Shown: positions 40,816-49,685, counted from the first letter of the stretch. The stretch: DNA of 64,000 nucleotides from Clostridiales bacterium (GCA_009911365.1 QXXF01000003.1:62001-126000), one strand, 5' to 3'. Made by a program: numbers and translations. The notes: generated from the letters alone by a model not told the origin.

Positions 40816-41498
40816 GGGAAACAATGACAATTGATCTTACTAGGCCAGAGGCCAGGCAGCGAGTTTACCATTTTGGCGAAAATGACATATTGGTATTAGG
40901 CTATCCAGTATACGGCGGCAGGATTCCTGCCATTTTGCGGGAGGTGTTTCAAAACTTAAAAGGCGCAGAGACACCGGCGATCCTTGCTGCGGTTTATGGA
41001 AATAGAGCTTATGAAGACGCACTGGTAGAGGGCCAGGACACCCTTACTGAAAATGGGTTCGTGGTCACGGCTGCGGGAGCGTTTATTGGCGAGCATTCTT
41101 ACACGGAAAAGGTTGGAACAGGCAGACCTGACGTAGAGGATCTCCATGCTGCCGCTGACTTTGGGAAACAAATTGCCGCAAAACTGAACAAAGATGGACC
41201 AGTGCCGATCACAGTAAAGGGAAACAGGCCATATAAAGATGCTATGGGGCCTATGCCGTTCAGGCCAGTCACGACAGATGCCTGCGATAATTGCGGACGC
41301 TGCGCAGAGAAGTGCCCTGTGGGGATTATCAGTAAGCAAGATGCGAAGATCGTAGGCAATGGTTGCATCCTTTGCGCTGCCTGCGTCAAAGGGTGACCGA
41401 AACATGCGAAACATATTGAAGCGGCGCCTATTTTGAAGATTAAGGGCATGCTGGAAAGCAAATGTGCGGATCGGAAATTGCCGGAGCTGTTTTTGTAG
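40816..41498 (+). pseudogene. Truncated EFR1-family flavodoxin/ferredoxin protein
   Basis: The plus-strand frame from about 40820 encodes an EFR1-type protein without its first 30 or so residues, including the FMN phosphate loop: it begins TIDLTRPEARQRVYHF, then DILVLGYPVYGGRIPAILRE. The first ferredoxin motif CDNCGRCAEKCP is intact. In the second, CILCAACVKG is followed by TGA (41394-41396) where the fourth cluster Cys (TGC in relatives) is expected; the frame then continues sensibly (PKHAKHIEAAPILKIKGMLE) to TAG at 41496-41498. A longer upstream in-frame extension crosses the winged-helix remnant and is not coding. Both ends are damaged, so the gene is judged dead. Confidence 0.75.
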
Positions 41499-41612
41499 CA
41501 CGGGCATGCAAAAAACGGACTGCTATATATAAACTGACGGACAACACCTTTTAGAAAGGATAGGCTAAAGTTTTTCAGCCCTCATAGCGCAGGCAAAGAA
41601 AGAAGAGATCGC

Positions 41613-41641
41613 TTGACAAGTAATAAGTTTCTTTATATAAT
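41613..41641 (+). promoter_or_regulatory. Consensus sigma-A promoter with overlapping inverted repeat
   Basis: TTGACA (41613-41618), a 17-base spacer and TATAAT (41636-41641) match consensus at all positions. An inverted repeat TTTCT/AGAAA (41628-41632 with 41643-41647) covers the -10 region and could be the operator of the downstream MarR-type regulator. Confidence 0.8.
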
Positions 41642-41710
41642 TAGAAATGCAACAGTAAGAAAAGCAATAAAAGAGGGATTCAAAAATAGACTACAAAACG
41701 GGAATTTTAT

Positions 41711-42721
41711 ATGATGACAAAAATAGATAAAAATATCTTTGATAAGATCATGTTCACCTATTCCATGTTTCGCAAGCTGGTGTTCCATAGGCTAAAGGGC
41801 AGTGGTTTGACGACGGGCCAGCCTAAGATTCTAGAATTTCTTGCGCAAAGTGGTCCAGTAATACAAAAGGAAATCGCAAGTGCTTGTGAAATTGAGACTT
41901 CCACAGTAGGCAGGTTGCTGAGGAAATTGGAATCCGGCGGTCTGATCCGAAGGGAACAGTTGCCGGAAAACAGACGGGTTGTGCGAGTTTCTCTAACGGA
42001 TTTAGGCAGGACGAAGGCTAGCCTTGTCCAGGAGTCATTTCGCCTGTGTGAAGAGGATGCGTTTTTGGGTATAGGAAGGGAGCAGCGTTGCCATTTTCTT
42101 GGAGTCCTTTGCCAAATGGAAGAGAATCTGAGAGCAGTTGCTTTAGAGCAGGAGGAAAAGCAAAGACACGGATATCAGCAGGAGCATGCGACAAGCCTAT
42201 TAGATGCGGATCCATTAAGTCCATCACTCCTGAAACAAGTGCTTTTCAGCCAGAGCGGTAGACAAACGCTATCAGAGAGGAAACCGCGAATCCGAAGCTT
42301 GCATCAAGAGCTGCAGTCCTGCCAAGCGGTACTTTATCAACAGCTGTTTCGTTTCTTGAAAGGTACGGGATTAACGCCGGGACAGCCCAAGATCCTAGAA
42401 TTTTTGGAAACTGGAGAGGGCAGCCAGCAAAAGGAGATCGCCGCGGCTTGCCGGATCGAACCGGCAACTGTGACCAGCCTGCTCTTTTATATGGAACAAG
42501 CTGAATTGATCGAGCGGAGGGAAGAAAATGGCGACCGCCGTTCCCAGCATGTGTATCTAACTCCCAAGGGGCGGCAAAATACGCAAAAAACCATACGGGC
42601 ATTGGAGCAGACAATGGAAGCAGCGTTTAAGGGTATAGAGCAAGAACAAGAGGATTTTAAGAAAATATTGCGGCTACTGCGTGAAAATCTGCGGCAGGCG
42701 GCGGAAAGAGAGGGTTTATGA
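41711..42721 (+). CDS. Tandem (fused) MarR-family regulator
   Basis: A 336-residue protein built from two MarR-type winged-helix units in one chain. The first (about residues 10-150) reads TTGQPKILEFLAQSGPVIQKEIASACEIETSTVGRLLRKLESGGLIRRE; the second (about 205-335) repeats it as TPGQPKILEFLETGEGSQQKEIAAACRIEPATVTSLLFYMEQAELIERR, including the wing (ENGDRRSQHVYLTPKG). MarR proteins normally act as dimers, so this is a covalent pseudo-dimer. ATG 41711 lies after a perfect sigma-A promoter; its ribosome binding site (GGGAA) is weak. It overlaps the next gene by four bases (ATGA). It is likely to repress its own operon, whose promoter has a palindrome over the -10 box. Confidence 0.88.
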   Translation: MMTKIDKNIFDKIMFTYSMFRKLVFHRLKGSGLTTGQPKILEFLAQSGPVIQKEIASACEIETSTVGRLLRKLESGGLIRREQLPENRRVVRVSLTDLGRTKASLVQESFRLCEEDAFLGIGREQRCHFLGVLCQMEENLRAVALEQEEKQRHGYQQEHATSLLDADPLSPSLLKQVLFSQSGRQTLSERKPRIRSLHQELQSCQAVLYQQLFRFLKGTGLTPGQPKILEFLETGEGSQQKEIAAACRIEPATVTSLLFYMEQAELIERREENGDRRSQHVYLTPKGRQNTQKTIRALEQTMEAAFKGIEQEQEDFKKILRLLRENLRQAAEREGL

Positions 42722-44016
42722 CAAAACGAGAGCTAACGAAACGGTATCTGATTTTTTTGGTTGGCCTATACATCAACTCCTTTGGAGTCAGCTTTATTAC
42801 GAAAGCGTCTTTAGGCACTTCGCCTATTTCCAGCATTCCTTATGTGCTGAGTTTAGGATTGAAACCCACTTTAGGACAATTCACCATTTTTTTCAGCCTG
42901 CTATTGATTTTTCTGCAAATCGTGATCTTGGGCAGAAAATTTAAGCCAATGGACTTGCTGCAGATTCCAGTGTCAGTTTTGTTTGGATATTTCATTGATG
43001 CGTCCATGTTCCTGCTGCAAGGTTTAGAGCCAGGATTGTATTTCCACAAGATGCTATACCTGATGGCAGGGTGCGTGATTTTAGGCTTTGGCGTTTTTAT
43101 CGAAGTCGCGGCAAACGTAGTTATGCTGCCGGGAGAAGCTTTTGTTCGAGCGGTTACCATCCGTTTTCATACGGATTTCGGCGTGACAAAGGTCTGTTTT
43201 GATGCTTCCATGGCTGTTATTGCCGCAGGCATTTCTCTGCCGTTGTTCCATTCTGTAAACGGTGTGCGGGAAGGAACGATCATCGCCGCTTTGTTGGTGG
43301 GCCTGATCGCGAAATGTTTTAGCAGGGTGTTTCAACCAGTCACAAAGCGACTGTTTCTAGAGGTAAAAGCAGAGGAGAACGCAGAGTCAATGCCACGACA
43401 CCATAGGGTGATCACTATTGCCAGAGAATTTGGAAGCGGCGGCCGTGAAGTAGGAAAGCGGGTCGCGGAAAAACTGGGAATCGCTTATTACGATAGTGAA
43501 CTGATCGAATTAGCTGCCCGAAAAAGCGGGTACACAGAGAAATATGTGCGGGACAACGAGCAAAGGATGCCTTACAATCTGTGGTACGATTTGTATACCC
43601 AGTATTATTCTTACGAGTCCGGAGAGCAGCCTAAATATGAAGCCCTGTTTCAAGCTGAAGAAAAGGTGATGCGAGAATTGGCGCGAAAGGAGTCCTGTGT
43701 AATTGTGGGGCGAGCCTCTAATTATGTGTTTCGAGATTATAGCCAGGCACTGCATGTGTTTATTAGTGCCAGTATGGAGCATAAAATTAATCGGGTGGTT
43801 AACCGGGACGGCATGAATCCAAAGGACGCAGAGAAGAAAATCAAAAAGGTGGATACGCAGCGCAAGAATCACTGCAAATATTTTACGGGAAGAGAATGGG
43901 AACAGGCGAATCAATACCATCTGGCTTTACGGACAGATGTCTTTTCCGTGGAAACCGCAGCTGAAATAATTGCCCAATTGGCAGAAGGGAAGGAAACCGC
44001 AAATGACTATGAATGA
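42718..44016 (+). CDS. YczE-like membrane protein fused to a cytidylate-kinase-like domain
   Basis: A 432-residue two-part protein. Residues 1-215 form five to six membrane helices of the YczE/YitT-like family (RYLIFLVGLYINSFGVSFITKASLGTSPISSIPYVLS). Residues 225-430 form a cytidylate-kinase-like nucleotide kinase: the P-loop VITIAREFGSGGREVGKRVAEKLG, the lid-like KIKKVDTQRKNHCKYFTG, and GRASNYVFRDYSQALHVFISA match the 'AAA/cytidylate kinase-like' family often annotated near membrane proteins. It starts within the stop codon of the tandem MarR gene, so synthesis of the regulator and this protein is coupled. The kinase substrate is unknown. The combination suggests a membrane-bound nucleotide-dependent sensor or modifier. 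Confidence 0.85.
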   Translation: MTKRELTKRYLIFLVGLYINSFGVSFITKASLGTSPISSIPYVLSLGLKPTLGQFTIFFSLLLIFLQIVILGRKFKPMDLLQIPVSVLFGYFIDASMFLLQGLEPGLYFHKMLYLMAGCVILGFGVFIEVAANVVMLPGEAFVRAVTIRFHTDFGVTKVCFDASMAVIAAGISLPLFHSVNGVREGTIIAALLVGLIAKCFSRVFQPVTKRLFLEVKAEENAESMPRHHRVITIAREFGSGGREVGKRVAEKLGIAYYDSELIELAARKSGYTEKYVRDNEQRMPYNLWYDLYTQYYSYESGEQPKYEALFQAEEKVMRELARKESCVIVGRASNYVFRDYSQALHVFISASMEHKINRVVNRDGMNPKDAEKKIKKVDTQRKNHCKYFTGREWEQANQYHLALRTDVFSVETAAEIIAQLAEGKETANDYE

Positions 44017-44138
44017 TGGCAATAGATCATGGATCCTATATCCCTGTATATATAATAGAAGGCTTTTAAAAGATCAAGTTTGCGAAGCGACAAATAAAGG
44101 GAATAATTTTAAGATGATGCCCCTCCTGCCTATTCTGC

Positions 44139-45014
44139 TCAAGCCTTGATTTCGATTTGTCTGACCACGGCGGTAACAACAGGGTCCGCGGCATTGGTGC
44201 TGCTCTGCCAGTAAGCTTTCTGCGCTTTTGCTCGGCGGACCTTTTTTGCCTCAGGCGTTTGCTCTGCTTCGGTGCGGGTCATTTCTGATTTGTCATCGCC
44301 ATCAGGGGAAACAGGGCCAGAGACTCCGTTTTTATCCAAGTCCTGCTTTTTCATTTCCTCAGCAGCCTGAGATGGTGTTTTCGTTTCAATGGCTTCCGCC
44401 TCTTGTGTCTCTTCCCGTTCGGTCTGCTCCGCTTCTTCTAGATCTTTTTCCGCCTTGCGCTGTTCTGCCTCGGTAGGCAACTTGTGATAACGACCGCTTT
44501 CAATGAATTCCTGAGTCGATGATTCGAGAGCCTTCACTTTTTGATGTTCAGCCAATACTAGCTTCAACTTTTCTCCTTCTGGTATATGCGGGTCATGCAT
44601 GATGGAATTCACAGCAGAAAAGGATGTGGACATATGGGACATTTTTAGCCGTTCCACATCTTCTTTGGTTTTGCACTTTTTCAGAGCTTCTTCATAATTT
44701 TTTTGTTCTATTTCATTGGCTTTCAACTTTTCGTAGGTCTTAGGATCTTTTTCCTGAAGATATTTCTTTTCCTCTGCGGTCAGCTTTTTCCCAGAATAAA
44801 TTTTGGCCTGGATGGTATCCATGGTTTTGTCCCTTTTCTGGTGAAGACGAGCCGCCTCTTCTTTTTCCTGAGCGATTTTTGCTTCCAGCCAATCATTGAT
44901 GGAGGCTTTTCCCTTGGAGGTAAAATCGTTGGATTCCTTTTTTTGGTTCCACTTCCACTCCAATCCCATATTTTTAACGTGACTGTTTAAAGTACTGATA
45001 TTGATGAAATTCAT
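44139..45014 (-). CDS. Charged helical protein of unknown function
   Basis: A 291-residue soluble protein rich in K, E, A and Q, with long predicted helices. The block IYSGKKLTAEEKKYLQEKDPKTYEKLKANEIEQKNYEEALKKCKTKEDVERLK (about residues 75-125) is recognisable in many clostridial hypothetical proteins. The C-terminal third is low-complexity (EEAEQTEREETQEAEAIE) and ends in a short helix ending QIEIKA. The start at 45014 follows AGGAGGTCCACC; an earlier in-frame start lacks a site. The gene stands alone between convergent and divergent neighbours. I recognise no named family and infer a structural or scaffolding role only from composition. Confidence 0.7.
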   Translation of the reverse strand: MNFINISTLNSHVKNMGLEWKWNQKKESNDFTSKGKASINDWLEAKIAQEKEEAARLHQKRDKTMDTIQAKIYSGKKLTAEEKKYLQEKDPKTYEKLKANEIEQKNYEEALKKCKTKEDVERLKMSHMSTSFSAVNSIMHDPHIPEGEKLKLVLAEHQKVKALESSTQEFIESGRYHKLPTEAEQRKAEKDLEEAEQTEREETQEAEAIETKTPSQAAEEMKKQDLDKNGVSGPVSPDGDDKSEMTRTEAEQTPEAKKVRRAKAQKAYWQSSTNAADPVVTAVVRQIEIKA

Positions 45015-45241
45015 GGTGGACCTCCTGTTCACGTAGACATACGCTACTACTGTGCTGCTAATAGCATTATCTATATTATCGGCATTTTGCCCTAAAAGTT
45101 AAATGCCTGGACACAAATGAGGCGCAACGGGAAATTAACTTTTTATTAAATTTCTCTTATGATCTTTAGAATGGGTGCATGAAAAAAAGAAATGTGCTAT
45201 CATGGAATCAATTGTGATAAAGAAGGAAAGGAGATACAAGC

Positions 45242-46084
45242 ATGACAAACCTAATTGAGTTGCGGGACGTATGTCTCAGGCTGGACGAGGATTTTGCTAT
45301 CCAAGATTTAAGCTTTGAGGTGAGAGAAGGCGAAATCTTTGGGTTCTTGGGGCCCAGTGGCGCTGGGAAAACCACGACCATTAAACTGTTGACAAAACAG
45401 CTGAAAAAGCAGGCGGGAGAGATCTTTTTGATGGGAGAAAGCATCGAGCGAACGAAACGCTCTAGATATGATGAAATCGGGATTCTTTCTGATACCAGCA
45501 ATCTTTACGACCGCATGACCATTGAAGAAAATCTGAAATTTTTTGCTGCTCTGAAAAATATTCCAGGAAGCGAAGTGGCGGAAGTCTTAAAAAATGTTGA
45601 TTTGCTGGAAGAGAAAAAACGCCCTTTCAAAAAATGTTCCAAAGGTATGAAGCAGAGAGCGATTCTGGCTTCTGCGGTTTTACATCGGCCAAGACTGCTG
45701 TTTCTTGACGAGCCCACCAGCGGGCTGGATCCAGCTACAAGTCAAGAGATCCACAAGCTGTTGGAAAACCTGAATCAACAGGGGACTACGATTTTTCTGA
45801 CCACCCACAACATGGAAGAGGCGGATAAGCTCTGTCAGCGAGTAGGCATTCTGAACAGGGGAAAGATGATCGCCTGCGGCAGGCCGCGGGATCTCAAGCT
45901 GGAATTCGCCAAGGATGAGGTGGAGATCCTTACTACGGACCGTGAAATCCTCCGAATGAAAAAGGACAGAGAGGGTGCCGCGCGGATCGCTGAAATCATC
46001 AGCCAGGAAAAATGCCTGACCATTCATTCAAAAGAGCCGAATTTAGAAGAAATATTTTTGCAGCTGACAGGGAGGGAATTCTAA
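45242..46084 (+). CDS. ABC-2 type transporter ATP-binding protein
   Basis: A 280-residue ATPase of the drug/antibiotic exporter (DrrA-like) group. Walker A LGPSGAGKTTTIK, the signature KCSKGMKQRAILASAVLHRPRLLFLDEPTSGLDPATS and switch TTHNMEEADKLCQRVGILNRGKMIACG are intact. The signature reads CSKG, as in this group, rather than LSGG. ATG 45242 follows AAAGGAGATACAAGC. Its TAA stop overlaps the permease start by one base (TAATG). It powers the adjacent permease, probably exporting a drug, lipid or peptide. A promoter was not confidently located. Confidence 0.92.
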   Translation: MTNLIELRDVCLRLDEDFAIQDLSFEVREGEIFGFLGPSGAGKTTTIKLLTKQLKKQAGEIFLMGESIERTKRSRYDEIGILSDTSNLYDRMTIEENLKFFAALKNIPGSEVAEVLKNVDLLEEKKRPFKKCSKGMKQRAILASAVLHRPRLLFLDEPTSGLDPATSQEIHKLLENLNQQGTTIFLTTHNMEEADKLCQRVGILNRGKMIACGRPRDLKLEFAKDEVEILTTDREILRMKKDREGAARIAEIISQEKCLTIHSKEPNLEEIFLQLTGREF

Positions 46085-46803
46085 TGGATGTTTCAATGAG
46101 GAAAATAGGTGTTTTATACAAAAAGGACTTTATGGATATCCTGAAAAACGTATCCATCTCCATCAGTTGCGTCATACCGGTGTTCTTTGCTGTTTTATAC
46201 AAGTATTTGTTCAGCGAATTGCCTATGCCGGAGGGATACTTGCTGAGTTTGATCCTGGCTTTGAATCTAACCATGGGGGCCGTGATGATTCCGGCCACGT
46301 CCATCGCGGAGGAAAAAGAAAAACACACGCTGCGGACTTTGATGCTGTCCAATGTCAGCGGCCTTGAATTTTGCGTGTCCAAATTGTTGGTCACCAGCAG
46401 TTTCATGCTGATCACGAATTTGCTGATTTTCTTTATCATGAGTGTGAAAATCGCGTGGCTGCCAGCGTTTATCGTGATCACTGTGGTGTGCGCGTTTCCT
46501 GTCATCGTGCTGGGGGCCGTGGTGGGGCTGGCGGCAAGGGACCAGATGACAGCAGGCGTTTATGAGATTCCCCTTATGCTAGTGTTCCTGCTGCCCACGA
46601 TTTTCGCTGACCTGAATAAAATCGCAGGGATCATAGCAGATTTCACCCCTTGCCATGCCATGGTGCAGATCGTTTCCAACTTGACCACAGGGGAACTGGC
46701 ATCGACAGACACACTGCTGGCCGCTGTAGTGGTGATCGCCTGGATCATTGTAGCAGTAGCAGCCTTTGTGGCGCTGTTTCGGAAAAAAGGCGTGGATAAT
46801 TGA
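46084..46803 (+). CDS. ABC-2 type transporter permease
   Basis: A 239-residue membrane protein with six hydrophobic segments (for example SISISCVIPVFFAVLYKYLF, TMGAVMIPATSIAEEKEKHTLRTLMLSNV and the last LAAVVVIAWIIVAVAAFVALF). The cytoplasmic motif EEKEKHTLRTLMLS is typical of ABC-2 permeases. It starts at ATG 46084 inside the ATPase stop codon, with GGGAGGGAATTCTA upstream. It is the membrane partner of the preceding ATPase. A hairpin terminator lies about 90 bases downstream. The substrate is unknown. Confidence 0.9.
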   Translation: MDVSMRKIGVLYKKDFMDILKNVSISISCVIPVFFAVLYKYLFSELPMPEGYLLSLILALNLTMGAVMIPATSIAEEKEKHTLRTLMLSNVSGLEFCVSKLLVTSSFMLITNLLIFFIMSVKIAWLPAFIVITVVCAFPVIVLGAVVGLAARDQMTAGVYEIPLMLVFLLPTIFADLNKIAGIIADFTPCHAMVQIVSNLTTGELASTDTLLAAVVVIAWIIVAVAAFVALFRKKGVDN

Positions 46804-46890
46804 TATTTGCGCATGGAGAGGGCTTTAGGCACTGATGTTGTTGTTAGGAAGCCTTGAAAACACAACTTCATCTTGGATAAACAAAGAGGG

Positions 46891-46926
46891 AAACCGTGAA
46901 TCGCATATCAATGTGTCACGGTTTTT
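46891..46926 (+). terminator. Intrinsic terminator of the ABC-2 exporter genes
   Basis: AAACCGTGA (46891-46899) pairs with TCACGGTTT (46916-46924), followed by TTTC. Confidence 0.8.
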
Positions 46927-47136
46927 CATTTTACTTTTAAACTGCGTTCATATGAGGGTTCGGTAATGGTTTTCTAGCTGATCGTCTAAACGCCCTAGCC
47001 ATTTTCTTTCTGCTCAAGGCTTGTTCCACTTTCAAGTCATCTTAAATGCGTTCATAATAAAATCGTAATGATAGGATCAATATAATGCATGTTTAGGAAA
47101 AAACAATAAAAAATTGAAAAAAATAACTGATAAATA

Positions 47137-47165
47137 TTTACAATTAAACTGTGATGTGGTACAAT
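47137..47165 (+). promoter_or_regulatory. Sigma-A promoter of the Rpn-like gene
   Basis: TTTACA (47137-47142), a 17-base spacer and TACAAT (47160-47165), about 160 bases before the start codon at 47324. Confidence 0.65.
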
Positions 47166-47323
47166 GAGGATGTTCATTGGAACAGTGAAATCGTAAAACG
47201 AATTGAAGGGATTTTTGCGTCAAGACATACGAAATCTGGTTAGATCACAGTCAAAGCAATATTTCTAGGAAAGAGCCGCGCTATAAGATGAATAGCAAAA
47301 AGAATATCCTACAGGAGATAAAA

Positions 47324-48358
47324 ATGAAACTTTTAGATGATTATATATTGCAAGCAGGGAATCGAAGCCTTATAATCAAAGAAAATGAGGCAGCGTATCA
47401 CACCAATCGAGAATTCAAGGATGGTATGTTCCGCCTGTTGTTCGGTGAGGAAAAGGCGGCATTGGAACTGCTCAATGCCTTGGAAGAAACGAGCTGGGCG
47501 GAAGCTGAAAAGATAGAAATTGACACGCTGGAGGGAGCGCTCTACAAGCGCAGCCGCAATGATTTGGCTTTCCAATACGACTCTGTGGTCTTGTCTATCG
47601 TGGAACATATGTCCACCTGGAACGAAAACATGCCCCTTCGGGATCTGGTTTATCTGGGGCGAACCTATGAAAAGATTCTTCCGGCTAAAGCCCTGCATCG
47701 GGAGAAACGATGTGAAATCCCGATCCCACGTTTTTATGTTCTGTACAACGGGCTTCGGGACAGGCCCCTGGAAACCACCCAATGGCTGTCCGACGCGTTC
47801 CCGGCATGTGAGATCAAGTCCATGATGGCCATGTCCCTGAAGGTCATCAATATCAACTACCACAAGCAACATTCAATCCTGGAACGCAGTCCGCTCCTGA
47901 ATCAATACGCCCAATTCGTAGAACGGGTGCGAAGGCACATGAAGCAAGCCGAGACAAATGGGGAAAAGGTGGATCGAGACGAAGCGATCCGGACCAGCGT
48001 GGAAAGCTGCATCAAAGATGGGATATTGGAAGATTTTTTGAGGAAACACGGAAGCGAGGTGTACAACATGCTGATGGATATCACATGGGAAGAGTTCTGG
48101 AATATTCGGATGGAAGAGGCCGAGGAGATCGGCGAAAAGAAGGCCTGGGAGAAAGCGGAACAAAAGATGCGGGACCTTGAGAGCAAGGCAGAAAAGGAAC
48201 GGGAAAAGGCTGAGAAAGAGAGAATGAAAGCAGAGGAAAAAGAACGCCAACTCGTAATCAATCTGCTGGATGACGGCTGCGAGGTAGAAAAAATTCATAA
48301 ACTGACGAACATGCCGCTGAACAAGATCCAAGAAATTCAGGCAGGGCTTGAAGCATAG
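47324..48358 (+). CDS. Rpn-family PD-(D/E)XK nuclease-like protein
   Basis: A 344-residue protein of the Rpn/transposase-like nuclease family. The N-terminal domain has the family pattern TNREFKDGMFRLLFGEEKAALELLNALE, then DTLEGALYKRSRNDLAFQYDSVVLSIVEHMSTWNENMPLRDLVYLGRTY, in which the D...(E/Q)-x-x nuclease positions fall, followed by EIPIPRFYVLYNG. The C-terminal part is a long charged coiled coil (EQKMRDLESKAEKEREKAEKERMKAEEKER) and a short helical end with an INLLDDGCEVEKIHKLTNMPLNKI helix-turn-helix-like tail. Rpn proteins stimulate recombination and occur in many copies in gut Clostridia. The start 47324 follows CAGGAGATAAAA; an earlier start 12 codons upstream is less favoured. Promoter and terminator flank it. 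Confidence 0.85.
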   Translation: MKLLDDYILQAGNRSLIIKENEAAYHTNREFKDGMFRLLFGEEKAALELLNALEETSWAEAEKIEIDTLEGALYKRSRNDLAFQYDSVVLSIVEHMSTWNENMPLRDLVYLGRTYEKILPAKALHREKRCEIPIPRFYVLYNGLRDRPLETTQWLSDAFPACEIKSMMAMSLKVININYHKQHSILERSPLLNQYAQFVERVRRHMKQAETNGEKVDRDEAIRTSVESCIKDGILEDFLRKHGSEVYNMLMDITWEEFWNIRMEEAEEIGEKKAWEKAEQKMRDLESKAEKEREKAEKERMKAEEKERQLVINLLDDGCEVEKIHKLTNMPLNKIQEIQAGLEA

Positions 48359-48659
48359 AGGATATCTTCAGCACATAAGCCCTACAAAATAGCACGGAAA
48401 TAATAAATAAACAGAAGAAACACATGCTTTCAACTAGGGAAACAGCCTCATGGAATCCTTCACTCCCCGTGTGGCTGTTTCCTGTTTTCGCATTCATCGC
48501 CAATCAAAAATGAAGCCCGTGAATCATTACATATTTCTCCCCAAATGTGATGATTGGATAAAATCATGGGAAAAAGGAAAAAACCTATGGACAAATCTCA
48601 ACTAAGATGCTAGGATGTAAATGTTAGTTGTTTAAAAATTTTTTTTAGGAGGAAAAAAC
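48359..48659 (+). other. Intergenic region between the Rpn-like and Big2 genes
   Basis: The 301-base gap holds the terminator at 48438-48482 and AT-rich sequence leading to the AGGAGG site of the Big2 gene. I located no confident promoter for that gene. Confidence 0.5.
48438..48482 (+). terminator. Intrinsic terminator of the Rpn-like gene
   Basis: GGAAACAGCC (48438-48447) and GGCTGTTTCC (48473-48482) form a perfect 10-bp stem; TGTTTTC follows. Confidence 0.75.
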
Positions 48660-49685
48660 ATGACAGAATTAAAAGTGAACCTGCAGGGATCATGGAAAAG
48701 AATCCTTGCAATGATCACAGTAGCAGCTATGTGCTTTACAGTGATTTATGTTAGCCCTGTTTCTGCGTCAGATAGCGATGGAAGTGGCACAACTCCAACG
48801 GAGGCTACTACGCCAGCAGAGCCTACGCCAGCAGAGCCTACGCCAGCAGAAATTCCGGTTACAGGCATTACTCTGGACAAGACTACGCTGAACTTAGAAG
48901 TGGGTAAAACGGACAAGTTGACTGCGACAGTGGCACCTGAAAATGCTACAGATAAGGCTGTTACATGGACTACCAGCGATGCAAAAATTGCAGAGGTTAA
49001 GGATGGTACGGTTACAGCAAAAGCAGCTGGAAAAGCGACTATCACAGCAAAAGCTGGAGATAAAACAGCGACATGTGCTGTGACTGTAAAAGAAAAAACA
49101 GTTACGCCGCCACCAGCAGACAACAAAACACCAGATAGCAATACTGTAGGTACTACTAAAAAACCTGCGAAAGCTACTGTAACTCTGAACGCTACAAAAC
49201 TGACCATGAAGAAGGGTACTAGCACAAAGGCTCTGAAGGTTAAGAAAGCAAGCGTTAAGGGCGACAAGATCAAGGCAGTCAAGACTTCCAACAAGAAGGT
49301 CGTAGCGGTTACTAAGAAAGGCCAGACCATCACTCTGAAAGCAAAGAAGACTGGTAAGGCTACTATTACTGTTACCATGAACAGCGGTGCGAAAGCAACT
49401 GTGAAAGTAACTGTAAACAACAAGAAGGTTGTTACAAAGAAACTCACTATGAGCAAGAAAACCGCAAAAGTGAAGAAGGGTAAGAAATTAACTCTGACAG
49501 TTACTAGAAATCCGATCAATGCTACAGAAAAGATCACTTGGAAATCCAGCAACAAGAAGATCGCTACTGTAAAGAACGGTAAAGTAACAGTTAAGAAGAA
49601 TGCGAAAGCAGGCAAGAAAGTAACAATTACAGCAAGAACAACTAACGGAAAGAAAGCAACCTGCAAGATCACTGTAACAAAATAA
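48660..49685 (+). CDS. Exported Big2 (Ig-like) repeat protein
   Basis: A 341-residue exported protein. A signal peptide (about residues 12-37, ending VSPVSAS) is followed by a T/P/E-rich linker (PTEATTPAEPTPAEPTPAE) and three Ig-like Big2-type domains: ITLDKTTLNLEVGKTDKLTATVAPENATDKAVTWTTSDAKIAEVKDGTVTAKAAGKATITAKAGD (about 69-130), then two lysine-rich versions (about 165-255 and 260-341). The last two are almost poly-basic (KKGTSTKALKVKKASVKGDKIK), suggesting binding to anionic cell-wall polymers or nucleic acid. There is no LPXTG or other anchor. ATG 48660 follows TTTAGGAGGAAAAAAC. It is likely secreted and loosely surface-held. Confidence 0.85.
   Translation: MTELKVNLQGSWKRILAMITVAAMCFTVIYVSPVSASDSDGSGTTPTEATTPAEPTPAEPTPAEIPVTGITLDKTTLNLEVGKTDKLTATVAPENATDKAVTWTTSDAKIAEVKDGTVTAKAAGKATITAKAGDKTATCAVTVKEKTVTPPPADNKTPDSNTVGTTKKPAKATVTLNATKLTMKKGTSTKALKVKKASVKGDKIKAVKTSNKKVVAVTKKGQTITLKAKKTGKATITVTMNSGAKATVKVTVNNKKVVTKKLTMSKKTAKVKKGKKLTLTVTRNPINATEKITWKSSNKKIATVKNGKVTVKKNAKAGKKVTITARTTNGKKATCKITVTK

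Larger units (their letters stand above)
46804..47323 (+). other. Intergenic region between the ABC-2 exporter and the Rpn-like gene
   Basis: The 520-base gap contains an inverted repeat GGCTT/AAGCC (46821-46825 with 46849-46853), the terminator at 46891-46926, AT-rich sequence with two copies of GCGTTCATA (near 46945 and 47045), and a sigma-A promoter at 47137-47165. A minus-strand open stretch of 34 codons (about 46937-47040) has no start and is not called. Confidence 0.5.

Noticed and set aside
41394-41396. TGA at a ferredoxin cluster Cys position as a possible selenocysteine codon
   Set aside because: The gene also lacks its N-terminal FMN-binding part, and I see no convincing SECIS hairpin right after the codon; a nonsense change in a decaying gene is simpler.
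46937-47040. Minus-strand open stretch of 34 codons with a basic composition
   Set aside because: It has no start codon or ribosome binding site and no recognisable family.
48800-49680. Short lysine/threonine codon repeats as a CRISPR-like or minisatellite array
   Set aside because: They are in-frame repeats of Ig-like domains with no constant repeat-spacer pattern.
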